A program made the position numbers and the translations under genes. A stretch of 64,000 bases of DNA from Pedobacter sp. MR2016-24 (GTDB lineage Bacteria > Bacteroidota > Bacteroidia > Sphingobacteriales > Sphingobacteriaceae), in contig NZ_JAPIVO010000003.1 of the NCBI RefSeq assembly GCF_026239655.1, positions 248,001-312,000 of the forward strand, given 5' to 3'. The first letter of the stretch is position 1; each line of letters starts with the position of its first letter. The notes beneath the pieces are model-generated. The model worked only from the letters and a program-made list of their open reading frames with translations. It had not been told where the DNA came from and did not search any database. Below, piece after piece: positions 43,553 to 52,391 of this stretch.

Positions 43553-45163
43553 TTAGATAGATTGAATAAAAGTGGTGAGGTTATCACCCGTATCTATTTT
43601 TAATTTCTTACGCAAACGATACCTGGCCACACGCAGGCTGTCTTGTGATATGCCAAAAATTGCTGCCATATCTTTTGAACTCATGTTCATTTTTAGCAAT
43701 GCGATCAGGCGGATATCATTTACGGTCAGATCCTCAAAGTGGGACTTTATATTATCAAAAAACGATTGATGCAATTGTTCAAAGACCGTTGTGAATTCCT
43801 TCCATTGCTGATCATGGTTAATATTTTGATTAATCTGTTGGATCATCTGCTGTAATTGCCTTTTATTATCGCGCTTGTCATCATTTACCAACTCAACCAA
43901 TCTTCCCCGCATGGTATCCAGAAACTGATTGTGTTGAATTACCTGTAGCGTGTGTGACGTCAGTTCCCTGCTTTTCAGTTCAAGCTGAGCACGCTGTGCC
44001 TCATTGAGCTGGTGATTAGTTTCAGCAATAGCTTTGCCCTCGCTCAGTTTTAACCGTTGTCTGGATATAGTAACCAAGCCCAATATGACTAAAAGTAAGA
44101 TAACGATAACAGCCGATATGGTAATGATCATATTGACTTTCTTATTGTTTTCAAGTGCAGCAATTTCATCGTTCTTCTTGTCCACACTATAAAGTATCTG
44201 TAAAAAAGACATCTGTCTGTTGTTCTGGTCTGAATAGATATGCAGTAAATGTTTACGGCTGAGTTCCATATAATAGAAAGCACTGTCGTTCTTGTTCATC
44301 AAATTGAATGCACGGGCAATATCCCTGTAGGCAGAGGCCTCCTGATATTCATTTTTTGTATCCAACGACATGTTGAGCGCTTTCCTCGAATAAGCTAATC
44401 CCTGTTGATAGTCTCCTGTTTTCCTCAGCACATCACCAATATTATTAACTACCTCAATGCTTGACACCTGATTTCCACTGACATTATATAGTGCCAATGA
44501 GCGATCGAAATAATAACGTGATGAATCATAACGGACAAGATCTTCGTGTATACTACCCAGATTTTCATATATTTTTGCAACCCCGCCTTTATCATCTGCC
44601 TTAAAATATTCTGCCAGGGCTTTTCGCTGATAATAAAATGAACTATCATAACGCTGCTGCTTTTCGTATAGGTGACCTATATTGCCGTAAGTTTCTGCTA
44701 AACCTTTGCTATCATTTATTTCTTTAAATAAGCGCAGCGCCTGATCAAACTGTTTTTTAGAAGATTTTTTATCAATGTTCTGATAGTAAACCGTTCCCAT
44801 ATCATTAAAATTATCCGCCAGTAATCTTTTATCATTTAATAAGCGATATATTTTCTCTGCCTGATGATGATATTCGAGTGCCTGCGCATAATGTGCCTGA
44901 TTGTAACAGATTTTCCCCATTTGCTGTAAACACATCCCGGCTACTTTCTCGTCATTTTCTGTATTCGCTTTATGGTGTATGTTTCTGATTATCAGGAAAG
45001 CGGAGTCAGGATACCTGTGACTCAATTGTATTGCAGCATTTAAGGCTGTGACCGGGTTGACCTCAGCATGTACAGTTGTGCAGATGAATAAGAGCGTAAT
45101 GGGTAGAATAAAGTTCCTTAAGAAAAGATCCGCCAGACCGGTGATTTGTTTATTGGTATACAT
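43553..45163 (-). CDS. TPR-transmembrane-LuxR-type regulator
   Basis: This 536-residue protein has a signal peptide or N-terminal helix (about 14-33), then about seven TPR units in the periplasm (about 75-330). One membrane helix (about 345-367), a coiled coil (about 375-455; LNEAQRAQLELKSREL) and a LuxR/GerE-like helix-turn-helix at the C-terminus (about 480-536; LTVNDIRLIALLKMNMSSKDMAAIFGISQDSLRVARYRLRKKL) follow. Such one-component membrane regulators are frequent in Bacteroidota and resemble two-component hybrids without a kinase. It lies directly upstream of the TonB receptor run on the same strand, so it is a candidate regulator of it. A PHO-box-like repeat precedes it. Confidence 0.85.
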   Translation of the reverse strand: MYTNKQITGLADLFLRNFILPITLLFICTTVHAEVNPVTALNAAIQLSHRYPDSAFLIIRNIHHKANTENDEKVAGMCLQQMGKICYNQAHYAQALEYHHQAEKIYRLLNDKRLLADNFNDMGTVYYQNIDKKSSKKQFDQALRLFKEINDSKGLAETYGNIGHLYEKQQRYDSSFYYQRKALAEYFKADDKGGVAKIYENLGSIHEDLVRYDSSRYYFDRSLALYNVSGNQVSSIEVVNNIGDVLRKTGDYQQGLAYSRKALNMSLDTKNEYQEASAYRDIARAFNLMNKNDSAFYYMELSRKHLLHIYSDQNNRQMSFLQILYSVDKKNDEIAALENNKKVNMIITISAVIVILLLVILGLVTISRQRLKLSEGKAIAETNHQLNEAQRAQLELKSRELTSHTLQVIQHNQFLDTMRGRLVELVNDDKRDNKRQLQQMIQQINQNINHDQQWKEFTTVFEQLHQSFFDNIKSHFEDLTVNDIRLIALLKMNMSSKDMAAIFGISQDSLRVARYRLRKKLKIDTGDNLTTFIQSI

Positions 45164-45183
45164 AGAATTTTGTATTCTTCATG

Positions 45184-45191
45184 CAAAGAAC
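45184..45191 (-). promoter_or_regulatory. Possible -7 box of the TPR-LuxR gene
   Basis: The minus strand reads GTTCTTTG, matching TAnnTTTG at the TTTG half only. It lies 20 bases before the ATG and just downstream of the PHO-box-like repeat, a spacing typical of an activated promoter with a poor core. The assignment is tentative. Confidence 0.3.
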
Positions 45192-45199
45192 GAGATCCT

Positions 45200-45228
45200 A
45201 TATTAACACAATGTTACCTGAATGTTGC
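45200..45228 (-). promoter_or_regulatory. PHO-box-like triple direct repeat upstream of the TPR-LuxR gene
   Basis: On the minus strand GCAACAT, GTAACAT and TTAATAT start 11 bases apart (45228, 45217, 45206) with four-base spacers. They lie 37-65 bases before the start codon and directly upstream of the possible -7 box. The units resemble those at 43491-43519, including the shared TAACA/TAAT core. Confidence 0.55.
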
Positions 45229-45358
45229 CTTCAAAGCGAATCTGATTTTTTATTTAACATGAAGATAATACGATAGATGGCCGCCTGAACGGTTAATCTT
45301 ATAATTTAGGCATAAGTATTGTTATATATCAAATATAATTAATTTAACCGCTTTTATT

Positions 45359-45562
45359 ATGCTCAGACAGAACTTCTACGACAAAAATGAGATCAGGGTA
45401 ATTGATAGAAAATCGATTAACCTGCAAGAGTACTATGATGTTGAATATTGGTCTAAGAAATTTGGTGTGACGCCCGAACTACTTCAACGTGCAGTTAGAG
45501 AATCCGGAAGCAACTATGCTGAAGATGTAGAAAATTTTATAAAAAGCAAATATCCATTTTAA
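45359..45562 (+). CDS. DUF3606 family small protein
   Basis: This 67-residue protein matches the DUF3606 family: DRKSINLQEYYDVEYWSKKFGVTPELLQRAVRESG spans residues about 16-50, ending in FIKSKYPF. Such proteins are short, soluble and widespread in Bacteroidota and Proteobacteria, and no function is known. The sequence pattern WSKKFGVTPELLQRAV suggests a helix-turn-helix-like fold, but DNA binding is unproven. It starts the plus-strand pair with the small membrane protein at 45566. Confidence 0.75.
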   Translation: MLRQNFYDKNEIRVIDRKSINLQEYYDVEYWSKKFGVTPELLQRAVRESGSNYAEDVENFIKSKYPF

Positions 45563-45565
45563 TCA

Positions 45566-45763
45566 ATGACAAATTTGAAATTAAGCAGTATCCTCATCCT
45601 TGCGTCACTTCTGGTGATTGTATTTTTTGTTGCCGAATATATCGTATTTCCATTGCTAAATCTGGCGTTGGGAATAGCGGCTGGAATCATCACCGCATTT
45701 TTGGTGGTATTGATACTACTTATAATATACTTATATCTGCAGCATTCTTTCAGACGTAAATAA
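45566..45763 (+). CDS. Small membrane protein, two helices
   Basis: This 65-residue protein has two hydrophobic segments (residues about 6-28 and 34-56) joined by a short LLNLALG loop and a basic tail (HSFRRK). The positive charges at the C-terminus would keep the ends in the cytoplasm. It begins three bases after the DUF3606 stop codon, which supports a real gene co-transcribed with it. It has no recognisable family. The 17-bp terminator stem follows at four bases. Confidence 0.55.
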   Translation: MTNLKLSSILILASLLVIVFFVAEYIVFPLLNLALGIAAGIITAFLVVLILLIIYLYLQHSFRRK

Positions 45764-45766
45764 AAA

Positions 45767-45804
45767 ATCACCATTGTTATAGCTTCTGCTATAACAATGG
45801 TGAT
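45767..45804 (-). terminator. Terminator overlapping the cardiolipin synthase stop codon
   Basis: A 17-bp perfect stem (45767-45783 and 45788-45804) with a TTCT loop separates the convergent small membrane protein and cardiolipin synthase genes. On the minus strand it is followed by a T6 run. The cardiolipin synthase stop codon (45789-45791) lies inside the stem. Confidence 0.85.
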
Positions 45805-47279
45805 AATAATCTTGCTACTTTCTCCGGGAACTGCCTGTACAAAGGTCTCTTCTCCCAATCTTCGCTATCGATTTTCTTTGAATCTTTAAGATCCTGATAA
45901 AAAGTTGCCGACATATCTGCAGCAACTTTGCCATCATAAACAATACAATTCACCTCAAAATTGAGTTCAAAGCTCCTGTTATCCATATTGGCTGTTCCGA
46001 TAACCGAAATCTGCTGGTCAGACACCATTGTTTTAGCATGTATAAAGCCTTTTTGGTATTGATAAATCTCTACGCCTGCCGTCATTAATTCCATATAATA
46101 TGATCTGGCAGCAGCAGCAACCATAGCAGAATCGGATTCACCCGGCACTAACAAAATTACTTTAACTCCACTCAGGGCTGCAACAACTAATGCATCCAGC
46201 AGACTTTCGCCTGGAATAAAATAAGGTGTAGTAATCAGGATTTCTTTTTCAGACATGCCAATCAGCTGAATCAGTGAAAACAGAATTGTAGGATTATCAG
46301 AATCTGGTCCGCTGGCTGCTATCTGTACTATAGAAGAACCAGAATGCTCTTCCGGCTCGCAAAAGAAATCCGGATCCGGAGCCAGTTCCTCATCTGCACA
46401 AAAATTCCAGTCGCATATAAACAAATACTGCAGGTAATACACTCCGCTTCCGGTAATCTTCACATGTGTATCACGCCAGTAAACCTGCTTCTCCTGTGAA
46501 GATGTCTGTTGCTGACCAGAATTTGTATTTTTAGCATTGATATACCTGTCGCTCACATTTATACCCCCTGTAAAACCTACGCATCCATCTATGACAATAA
46601 TCTTACGGTGATTTCTATAGTTCAGCCTGTTCGCCAATGCTACAAAAAGGATTTTATAGAACGGAAATGCCTGTACCCCCGCTTCAATTAATTCGGGTAC
46701 AATTTTACTTCGGATAGAACGGCTGCCAAAATCATCATATATCAACCGCACTGCAACTCCTTCTTTCGCTTTCCTGATCAGTATGTTTTTGATCGTATTT
46801 CCAATATGATCATCTTCAAAAATATAATATTCAATATGTATATGATTCCGGGCAAGCTTTAGTGCGCGTATTACCTCCTCAAATTTATGCTCGCCATTCA
46901 ATAACAATTCCACTTTATTGTTTCCGCTCAGATAACTCAGTCCGTCATTTAACAATAACCTGGCAAGTTTCCGATATTTTTCAATTTCCGGCGGTACTGT
47001 AGCCCATATCTTTCTGGACTCCGCATAAATCTGATCCGTGATTTTAAGTTGCACCTGCTCATCTTTGATGATCTTTTTGCTATATAACTTGCGCTTCCGG
47101 TAGTTAGTTCCCACACAAAAATAAATGATAATTCCGGCGACAGGCAGAAATACCGTTAGCATTAAATAGGCCAGTGTTTTGGTGGTTGACCGCGTGTCGT
47201 ATATGATCCGAAGACAAGTAGCAATTACTATAAGTGTATATAAAATTTCGGATATCAGTAACCAGCGTACGTCTTTCAT
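45789..47279 (-). CDS. cls: Cardiolipin synthase (phospholipase D family)
   Basis: This 496-residue enzyme joins two phosphatidylglycerols to cardiolipin and glycerol at the inner membrane. Two N-terminal membrane helices (about 5-25 and 37-55) form the ClsA-type anchor. Two HKD motifs are intact: HRKIIVIDG (His224, Lys226, Asp231) and HAKTMVSD (His414, Lys416, Asp421). The GTANMDNRSFELNFEVN block after the second motif is diagnostic. It is transcribed alone, with a terminator hairpin in its own 5' gap at 47327-47367. Confidence 0.94.
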   Translation of the reverse strand: MKDVRWLLISEILYTLIVIATCLRIIYDTRSTTKTLAYLMLTVFLPVAGIIIYFCVGTNYRKRKLYSKKIIKDEQVQLKITDQIYAESRKIWATVPPEIEKYRKLARLLLNDGLSYLSGNNKVELLLNGEHKFEEVIRALKLARNHIHIEYYIFEDDHIGNTIKNILIRKAKEGVAVRLIYDDFGSRSIRSKIVPELIEAGVQAFPFYKILFVALANRLNYRNHRKIIVIDGCVGFTGGINVSDRYINAKNTNSGQQQTSSQEKQVYWRDTHVKITGSGVYYLQYLFICDWNFCADEELAPDPDFFCEPEEHSGSSIVQIAASGPDSDNPTILFSLIQLIGMSEKEILITTPYFIPGESLLDALVVAALSGVKVILLVPGESDSAMVAAAARSYYMELMTAGVEIYQYQKGFIHAKTMVSDQQISVIGTANMDNRSFELNFEVNCIVYDGKVAADMSATFYQDLKDSKKIDSEDWEKRPLYRQFPEKVARLLSPLL

Positions 47280-47326
47280 TAGTATCTAAAAATATTGGAA
47301 GCCGCAATTAAGTGATAATTATCATA

Positions 47327-47367
47327 AAAAACCCGCTGTCATCGTAAAAAACTGACAGCGGGTTTTT
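47327..47367. terminator. Bidirectional terminator hairpin between divergent genes
   Basis: A 15-bp perfect stem (47327-47341 and 47353-47367) with an 11-base loop and T runs on both strands lies between cls (starting at 47279, minus) and the receiver gene (starting at 47573, plus). It is upstream of both genes, so it does not end either. It may close a small RNA or an undetected short transcript. Confidence 0.8.
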
Positions 47368-47572
47368 ATGAGAATGGGTTATGCACATAATTTCAGCGCT
47401 GATTTTCCTGTGTTTCTATATGACATATAAATAATCGTTTTTAAATGAACAAAAGCCGACTTTCAATTGTTCAGGGTTTATTAATTGATGCATGAATCTG
47501 ACAATTGCCAGTGATCAGGAAATGATGGCATAAAATTGGCTTAATAACAGCAGCTTACGAAAAACAATATAA

Positions 47573-47938
47573 ATGAATAAAAAGATAGTAATATTTGATG
47601 ACGACCAGGAAATACTAACAGCAATGGAATCTGTACTTGATTTTGTAGACTGGGACCTGGTCACTTTTTCCAGCGGTCAGGATGCCATGCAGGTCATCTT
47701 TAATGAAAAACCAGATTTAATTTTAATGGATATTTTGCTGGATGGTTTTGATGGAAGAGAGATTTGCCAGGCGATAAAAAAAGATCCGACACTACAGCAT
47801 ATTCCAATTATTCTTATTTCCGGCCAACCAAATGCAGAGGCTGTTAAGCATCAGGATTATGGTCCGAATGATTTTCTTTCGAAACCATTCAATATAGGCG
47901 ACCTGATAGATAAAGTTTATTTCCAGCTGGCTTCTTAA
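47573..47938 (+). CDS. Stand-alone response regulator receiver protein
   Basis: This 121-residue protein is a single CheY-like receiver domain. It has the acidic pocket Asp9/Asp10, the phosphoacceptor Asp53 (LMDILLDGF), Ser83 in the LISGQP switch position and Lys104 in LSKPF. It has no output domain, so it would act by protein contact after phosphorylation. No histidine kinase is adjacent, so its partner is elsewhere. The last four bases overlap the convergent GNAT gene. Confidence 0.9.
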   Translation: MNKKIVIFDDDQEILTAMESVLDFVDWDLVTFSSGQDAMQVIFNEKPDLILMDILLDGFDGREICQAIKKDPTLQHIPIILISGQPNAEAVKHQDYGPNDFLSKPFNIGDLIDKVYFQLAS

Positions 47939-48468
47939 CCAATAGGAATCTCAAATAAAGCGAGCGAGATTCCTTCATAATGTTTAGGCAACGTGTCTGA
48001 TTTTTCAGGCGTAGTGAATCCTGTATGCTGGAATCCTGATTTCACATAGTATGCAATCAGTGCCGGATTATCTCCCCAGGTATCCATACGGACAAACTCT
48101 TTATCATTTGTTTTGCCAAAATGAACGGCCCAGGTAATAATATCCTGTATAAAGTTGTTGCCTCTAAAAAGTGGATTGGTTACAATTCTATGCAGATAAA
48201 TAGCTGGCTGCAGGTCTTTTGCACCCCAGATGAGCGGATCAGTAAAGTCTATCGCAAATATACAAACCACATCATTTCCTTTAACAATCTTCCATTGTCT
48301 GCCTTCAGCAATCTCCCTTTCAATCAGGCTACGTTCAAAATCTTGCCAGTGTTTATTAAAAACAGTTTTTTGATAGGCAACAGCAGCAGCATATAAGCTG
48401 AAAATGGTATCGATATCATTTATCGTACTCTTTAAAAATTGCAATTTATGGGTGACTGGTACGCTCAT
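47935..48468 (-). CDS. GNAT-family acetyltransferase
   Basis: This 177-residue protein looks like a GNAT acyltransferase. The central IYLHRIVTNPLFRGNNFIQDIITWAV segment (residues about 90-115) holds the acetyl-CoA-binding turn, and MDTWGDNPALIAYYVKSGFQHTG (about 128-150) is the usual helix and last-strand region. Acceptor substrate unknown. The start overlaps the aminotransferase stop codon by four bases, so it is translated from the same mRNA and may act in the same pathway, though none is proven. Confidence 0.82.
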   Translation of the reverse strand: MSVPVTHKLQFLKSTINDIDTIFSLYAAAVAYQKTVFNKHWQDFERSLIEREIAEGRQWKIVKGNDVVCIFAIDFTDPLIWGAKDLQPAIYLHRIVTNPLFRGNNFIQDIITWAVHFGKTNDKEFVRMDTWGDNPALIAYYVKSGFQHTGFTTPEKSDTLPKHYEGISLALFEIPIG

Positions 48469-49664
48469 TTCAATTGATCTAATGCTTTTATTATCACTTT
48501 ACAGGCAGTTCTGATCTCATCATTAGTGATAATCAAAGGAGGTGCTACACGAAGGGCATTATCACAATGCAAAAACCAGTCGATTACTACTCCGTCTGCA
48601 GCCGCCAGCTTACTCACCTGCGCTACCTGTGCAAAAGTATCCAGCTGAATACTCAGCATTAAACCTTTACCCCTTACTTCCCTGATCAATGGGTGTACCA
48701 ACAGGGAACGGAATAGTTCTTCTTTTTCCGCAACGTCATTTATCAGTTCCTCTTCAAGAATCACGTTCAAACTCGCCAGCCCTGCTGCGGTAGAAACAGG
48801 GTGTCCGCCGAAAGTGGTAATGTGTCCAAGAATTGGATTATCTTTTAAAACGCCCATTACTTCACGGTTAGCGATAAAAGCACCTATAGGCATTCCACCA
48901 CCCATCGCTTTTGCCAGTAATAAAATATCCGGCACAATCTTATAATGTTCAAATGCAAATAATTTTCCGGTACGACCAAATGCTGCCTGAATCTCATCCA
49001 AAATCAGCAAGGCCCCCATCGCAGTACAGCGTTCCCTTAACTTCAGCATATATTCAGGCGTGGCCACCCTGATCCCGGCCTCCCCCTGAACCGTCTCCAT
49101 AATCACACAGGCAGTATTTCCGGTAATTTTTGTCAGATCTTCTGCTTTTCCAAACCGAATGAAACTCACATCCGGCAGTAGTGGACGATAAGCTTGTTTA
49201 TAATGCTCATTGCCCATCACGCTCAAGGCACCTTGCGTACTGCCATGATATGAATTGTAGCAGGATACAATTCCCGATCTGCCAGTGAAACGTTTGGCGA
49301 GCTTTAATGCACCCTCCGTTGCCTCTGTTCCTGAATTCACGAAATACACGTTATTCAGTGCAGCAGGCAAAACACTGATCAGTTTTTCTGCGAACTTAAT
49401 CATGGGCGACTGTACAAACTCACCATAGACAGTGAGGTGCATGTACTTATCCAGCTGATTTTTTATTGCTTCCAATACCTTTGGATGTCTGTGACCAATA
49501 TTACTTACAGCAAAACCAGATACGAGATCCATATATTTTTTACCAGTCGTATCATGCAAATACAAACCTTCTGCGAAATCTATTTCAAGGAAGTTTGGAC
49601 TGGTAGATGTCTGGGCGTTATTCAATAAAAAAAGTTGCTTATTGCTGATCGTCTGCGTGCTCAT
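48465..49664 (-). CDS. Class III aminotransferase (acetylornithine/ornithine-like)
   Basis: This 399-residue PLP enzyme of the omega-transaminase group shows SGTEATEGALKLAK (about 111-124, phosphate-binding). YNSYHGSTQGALSVMG and LILDEIQAAFGRTGK (Asp223 contacting the pyridine nitrogen) follow, and then the Schiff-base Lys252 in LLLAKAMGGGMPIGAF. Candidates are acetylornithine, ornithine or lysine aminotransferase. No arginine gene is nearby, so the precise amine donor is uncertain. A perfect -7 box ends seven bases upstream of its ATG. Confidence 0.88.
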   Translation of the reverse strand: MSTQTISNKQLFLLNNAQTSTSPNFLEIDFAEGLYLHDTTGKKYMDLVSGFAVSNIGHRHPKVLEAIKNQLDKYMHLTVYGEFVQSPMIKFAEKLISVLPAALNNVYFVNSGTEATEGALKLAKRFTGRSGIVSCYNSYHGSTQGALSVMGNEHYKQAYRPLLPDVSFIRFGKAEDLTKITGNTACVIMETVQGEAGIRVATPEYMLKLRERCTAMGALLILDEIQAAFGRTGKLFAFEHYKIVPDILLLAKAMGGGMPIGAFIANREVMGVLKDNPILGHITTFGGHPVSTAAGLASLNVILEEELINDVAEKEELFRSLLVHPLIREVRGKGLMLSIQLDTFAQVAQVSKLAAADGVVIDWFLHCDNALRVAPPLIITNDEIRTACKVIIKALDQLK

Positions 49665-49671
49665 GTATTGG

Positions 49672-49679
49672 CAAAACTA
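49672..49679 (-). promoter_or_regulatory. -7 promoter box of the aminotransferase gene
   Basis: The minus strand reads TAGTTTTG, an exact TAnnTTTG match, ending seven bases before the ATG at 49664. A leaderless or very short leader mRNA is predicted. Confidence 0.6.
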
Positions 49680-49747
49680 TTTATAATTTCGCCAATACTG
49701 GTCATTTAATGTTAAAATTGACATACACAAGGCTAAAGCCACTGCAA

Positions 49748-51043
49748 TTATGTAATCTCCTTCACAGGTTCGTGATCTGCCGGCTTGTCTACCGGCCTGA
49801 TAATCATACGCAACGACTGATCTTTAGAAAAATAGGCAACAGTCCAGTTGTACAAGGTATTAAACCTGTTCCTGTAAGAGATTAAAGAAAGCAGATGGAT
49901 AAATAACCAGGCCAGCCATGCAATAAATCCACTCATATGAACTTTAGGCTTTGGCAGGTCCACTACCGCTTTGTTCCGGCCGATAATAGCCATACTACCA
50001 CGGTCAGAATACACAAATGCATGTTTTGATTTTCCTTTTGCCAGTTCGTGGAAATTGCGCGCCAGATTTTTTCCCTGCTGAATCGCTACCTGTGCAACCT
50101 GAGGATGACCTTCCGGGAAATTTGCATCACCAGATTGGATAGCGGTATCCCCTATCGCATAGATATTTTCAAAGCCCTGCAGTTGATGATATGCATTCAC
50201 AATCATCCTTCTGCCTCTGCCATAACTTGTTGCAGGAATACCTTCAAATATCATAGCACTCACACCTGCCGCCCAGATCAGATTTTTCGAGGAAATAGCG
50301 GTACCATCAGCAAACATTACCTGATCGTCTTTAAAATCGCTCACATGGCTGTTCAATATAATCTTCACACCAAGTTTTGTAAGTGCTTCATAAGTGTGTC
50401 TTTGTGATTTTTCACTCATTGGCTTTAACAGCGCATGTCCTCCGTCAACCAGGTAAACATGTGCACCTGTGTTGATCAGTTCCGGATAGTCTTTGCGCAT
50501 AATGGTATGTCTCATCTCCGCAAACATTCCGGAAATTTCTACCCCTGTAGGTCCGCCACCAGCAACAACAATGTTCAGATACTTTCTTACTTCATCCGGA
50601 TCGGTAGCAATTGTTGCTTCTTCAAAATGAGTCAACAGCCTGTTCCGCATTTGTATTGCATCACTAAGCGTTTTCATGGGAATTGCATTTTTCCTCACGT
50701 TATCCATTCCAAAATAATTGGTTTCTGCACCCGTGGCGAAAATCAGTTCGTCATACTCAACGGTACCATTGCTCAGCAGGATTTTGTTTTCCGCAGGCAT
50801 TACTTTTAACAGCTCACCCAACCTAAAATGCAGGTTTTTTTTATATCGAAACAGTTTTCGTATAGGATAACTGATGGAAGACGGCTCCAGAAAAGCCGTA
50901 GCCACCTGGTAAATCAGAGGCGGAAAGAAGTTATAATTGTTCTTGTCGACCAATGTCACTTCATAATGGCTTGTTTTGCCAAGTGCCAGCGCCAAATTAA
51001 TTCCAGCAAATCCTCCACCAATAATAACTATTCCTTTCTGCAT
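49748..51043 (-). CDS. Type II NADH dehydrogenase (FAD-dependent)
   Basis: This 431-residue flavoprotein would pass electrons from NADH to quinone without pumping protons. The N-terminal Rossmann fold VIIGGGFAGINLALALG binds FAD, and a second fold near residue 165 (VVAGGGPTGVEISGMFAE) binds NADH. NIYAIGDTA near residue 290 is the flavin-contacting segment. The C-terminus has hydrophobic stretches (GFIAWLAWLFIHLLSLI) for membrane binding. The ATG at 51043 is preferred over an upstream in-frame start at 51079, which adds 12 unrelated residues. Its own -7 box is at 51102-51109. Confidence 0.9.
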   Translation of the reverse strand: MQKGIVIIGGGFAGINLALALGKTSHYEVTLVDKNNYNFFPPLIYQVATAFLEPSSISYPIRKLFRYKKNLHFRLGELLKVMPAENKILLSNGTVEYDELIFATGAETNYFGMDNVRKNAIPMKTLSDAIQMRNRLLTHFEEATIATDPDEVRKYLNIVVAGGGPTGVEISGMFAEMRHTIMRKDYPELINTGAHVYLVDGGHALLKPMSEKSQRHTYEALTKLGVKIILNSHVSDFKDDQVMFADGTAISSKNLIWAAGVSAMIFEGIPATSYGRGRRMIVNAYHQLQGFENIYAIGDTAIQSGDANFPEGHPQVAQVAIQQGKNLARNFHELAKGKSKHAFVYSDRGSMAIIGRNKAVVDLPKPKVHMSGFIAWLAWLFIHLLSLISYRNRFNTLYNWTVAYFSKDQSLRMIIRPVDKPADHEPVKEIT

Positions 51044-51101
51044 AATGTATTTATAAAAATTCAAGGGCGCCTTTCTCAACCGGGCTCATTTGAATGACAG
51101 T

Positions 51102-51109
51102 CAAAAGTA
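51102..51109 (-). promoter_or_regulatory. -7 promoter box of the NADH dehydrogenase gene
   Basis: The minus strand reads TACTTTTG, an exact TAnnTTTG match, 58 bases before the ATG at 51043 in the 131-base gap after anmK. Confidence 0.5.
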
Positions 51110-51174
51110 AATAATGTTTTGAAATGCATGGTAAAAATGAAGTCAAGATGCAGCTCAGACCAGTGCATATATTA

Positions 51175-52368
51175 TTAATGCGGAAGACTGATCTTGCCCA
51201 TCGTTATATTGGGTATACTGTTTTTGTCGCCGAAATTCGAATTTCCACCCGCCATACACTCATTGGCCAGCAGAGCGAAAAGTACGGCCTCTTTTGCATC
51301 AGGATGGATGCCCAAATCTGCAGTAGTCTTTAAAGTAAGGGCCAGCCCTTTACTGATTTTATCAGCGAGCAGCGGATTATGCATACCTCCTCCGCTCAGG
51401 TAAATTTCGAAAGTCTGATCAGGTACCGTTTTTCGTATAGCACTGATGATGGCCCAGGCGGTAAACTCACAAAGTGTTGCAAGCACATCCGGTGCAGGCA
51501 AAAATTCTGTTTCGCTCCGTTGCTGCGCCTCACGGAGATATTGCATATCAAATAGTTCAGGCCCCGTAGTCCTGGGAAAAGGATAGCCAAAAAACTCATT
51601 TTCTTTCAGCGCCTCCAGCAATGTTTTACTGATAGTTCCCTGTACAGCAATTGCACCATTATTATCGTAATACTGTCCGGGATAATTTAATTGTACATAT
51701 TGGTCCATCAGGGTATTACCAGGCCCTATATCCGTAGAGAAAATAGCATCCGGCTTCATGCCACCTGGTAAATAGGTAAAGTTGGCAATTCCGCCGATAT
51801 TAAGAAGAATCCTGTTTTCAGTAGCGTCAGCAAACAAAAGATAATCTCCATATACCGCAAGCGGTGCTCCTTCTCCTCCGGCAGCAATATGTTTCTGTCT
51901 GAAGTCGCTCAAGGTAATAATACCAGTCCGTACAGCAATATGATCGCCATCTCCAATCTGTAGTGTAGCATTAGGATAGTCCGCCAGCTGATGCAAAGAT
52001 GATGGTGCATGAAAGATAGTTTGCCCGTGACTGGCAATGAGATCTACATTTTCCAAAGGGAAATTCCACGCTTTTAAGGTAGTAAGAACCATCTCAGCCG
52101 ATCGCCTTCCAATCACTGCATGAAGTAAAGTCAGCCGTTGCAATGATACCTGCGATTTGAAGGAGATAGATTTCAGCTCTTCTTTGAAAGATTGATCATA
52201 AGGCACTGTGGTAAAATGTAACACCTTCACCTGAGTATCTGTTCCTGAACCTGAGAATTCGCACAAGGCGATATCCAGTCCATCTAATGAGGTGCCCGAC
52301 ATTAAACCTATAATCATTCTCGAAGAGGATGCTGCTATAGCAGATAACCTGGCCAGTTGAGTATTCAT
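51175..52368 (-). CDS. anmK: Anhydro-N-acetylmuramic acid kinase
   Basis: AnmK opens and phosphorylates 1,6-anhydro-MurNAc from peptidoglycan turnover to MurNAc 6-phosphate. The 397-residue protein has the family opening MIIGLMSGTSLDGLDIALCEF (residues about 18-38). ASHGQTIFHAP near residue 112, LNIGGIANFTYLPGG near 191, STDIGPGNTLMDQY near 212 and the C-terminal LSGGGMHNPLL near 330 are nucleotide- and sugar-site elements. No MurQ is adjacent. It starts 23 bases after the virJ/acvB-like gene on the same strand, so it probably shares a transcript with mprF. Confidence 0.93.
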   Translation of the reverse strand: MNTQLARLSAIAASSSRMIIGLMSGTSLDGLDIALCEFSGSGTDTQVKVLHFTTVPYDQSFKEELKSISFKSQVSLQRLTLLHAVIGRRSAEMVLTTLKAWNFPLENVDLIASHGQTIFHAPSSLHQLADYPNATLQIGDGDHIAVRTGIITLSDFRQKHIAAGGEGAPLAVYGDYLLFADATENRILLNIGGIANFTYLPGGMKPDAIFSTDIGPGNTLMDQYVQLNYPGQYYDNNGAIAVQGTISKTLLEALKENEFFGYPFPRTTGPELFDMQYLREAQQRSETEFLPAPDVLATLCEFTAWAIISAIRKTVPDQTFEIYLSGGGMHNPLLADKISKGLALTLKTTADLGIHPDAKEAVLFALLANECMAGGNSNFGDKNSIPNITMGKISLPH

Positions 52369-52391
52369 TTTTTATATCCTTTCTAACTGCA

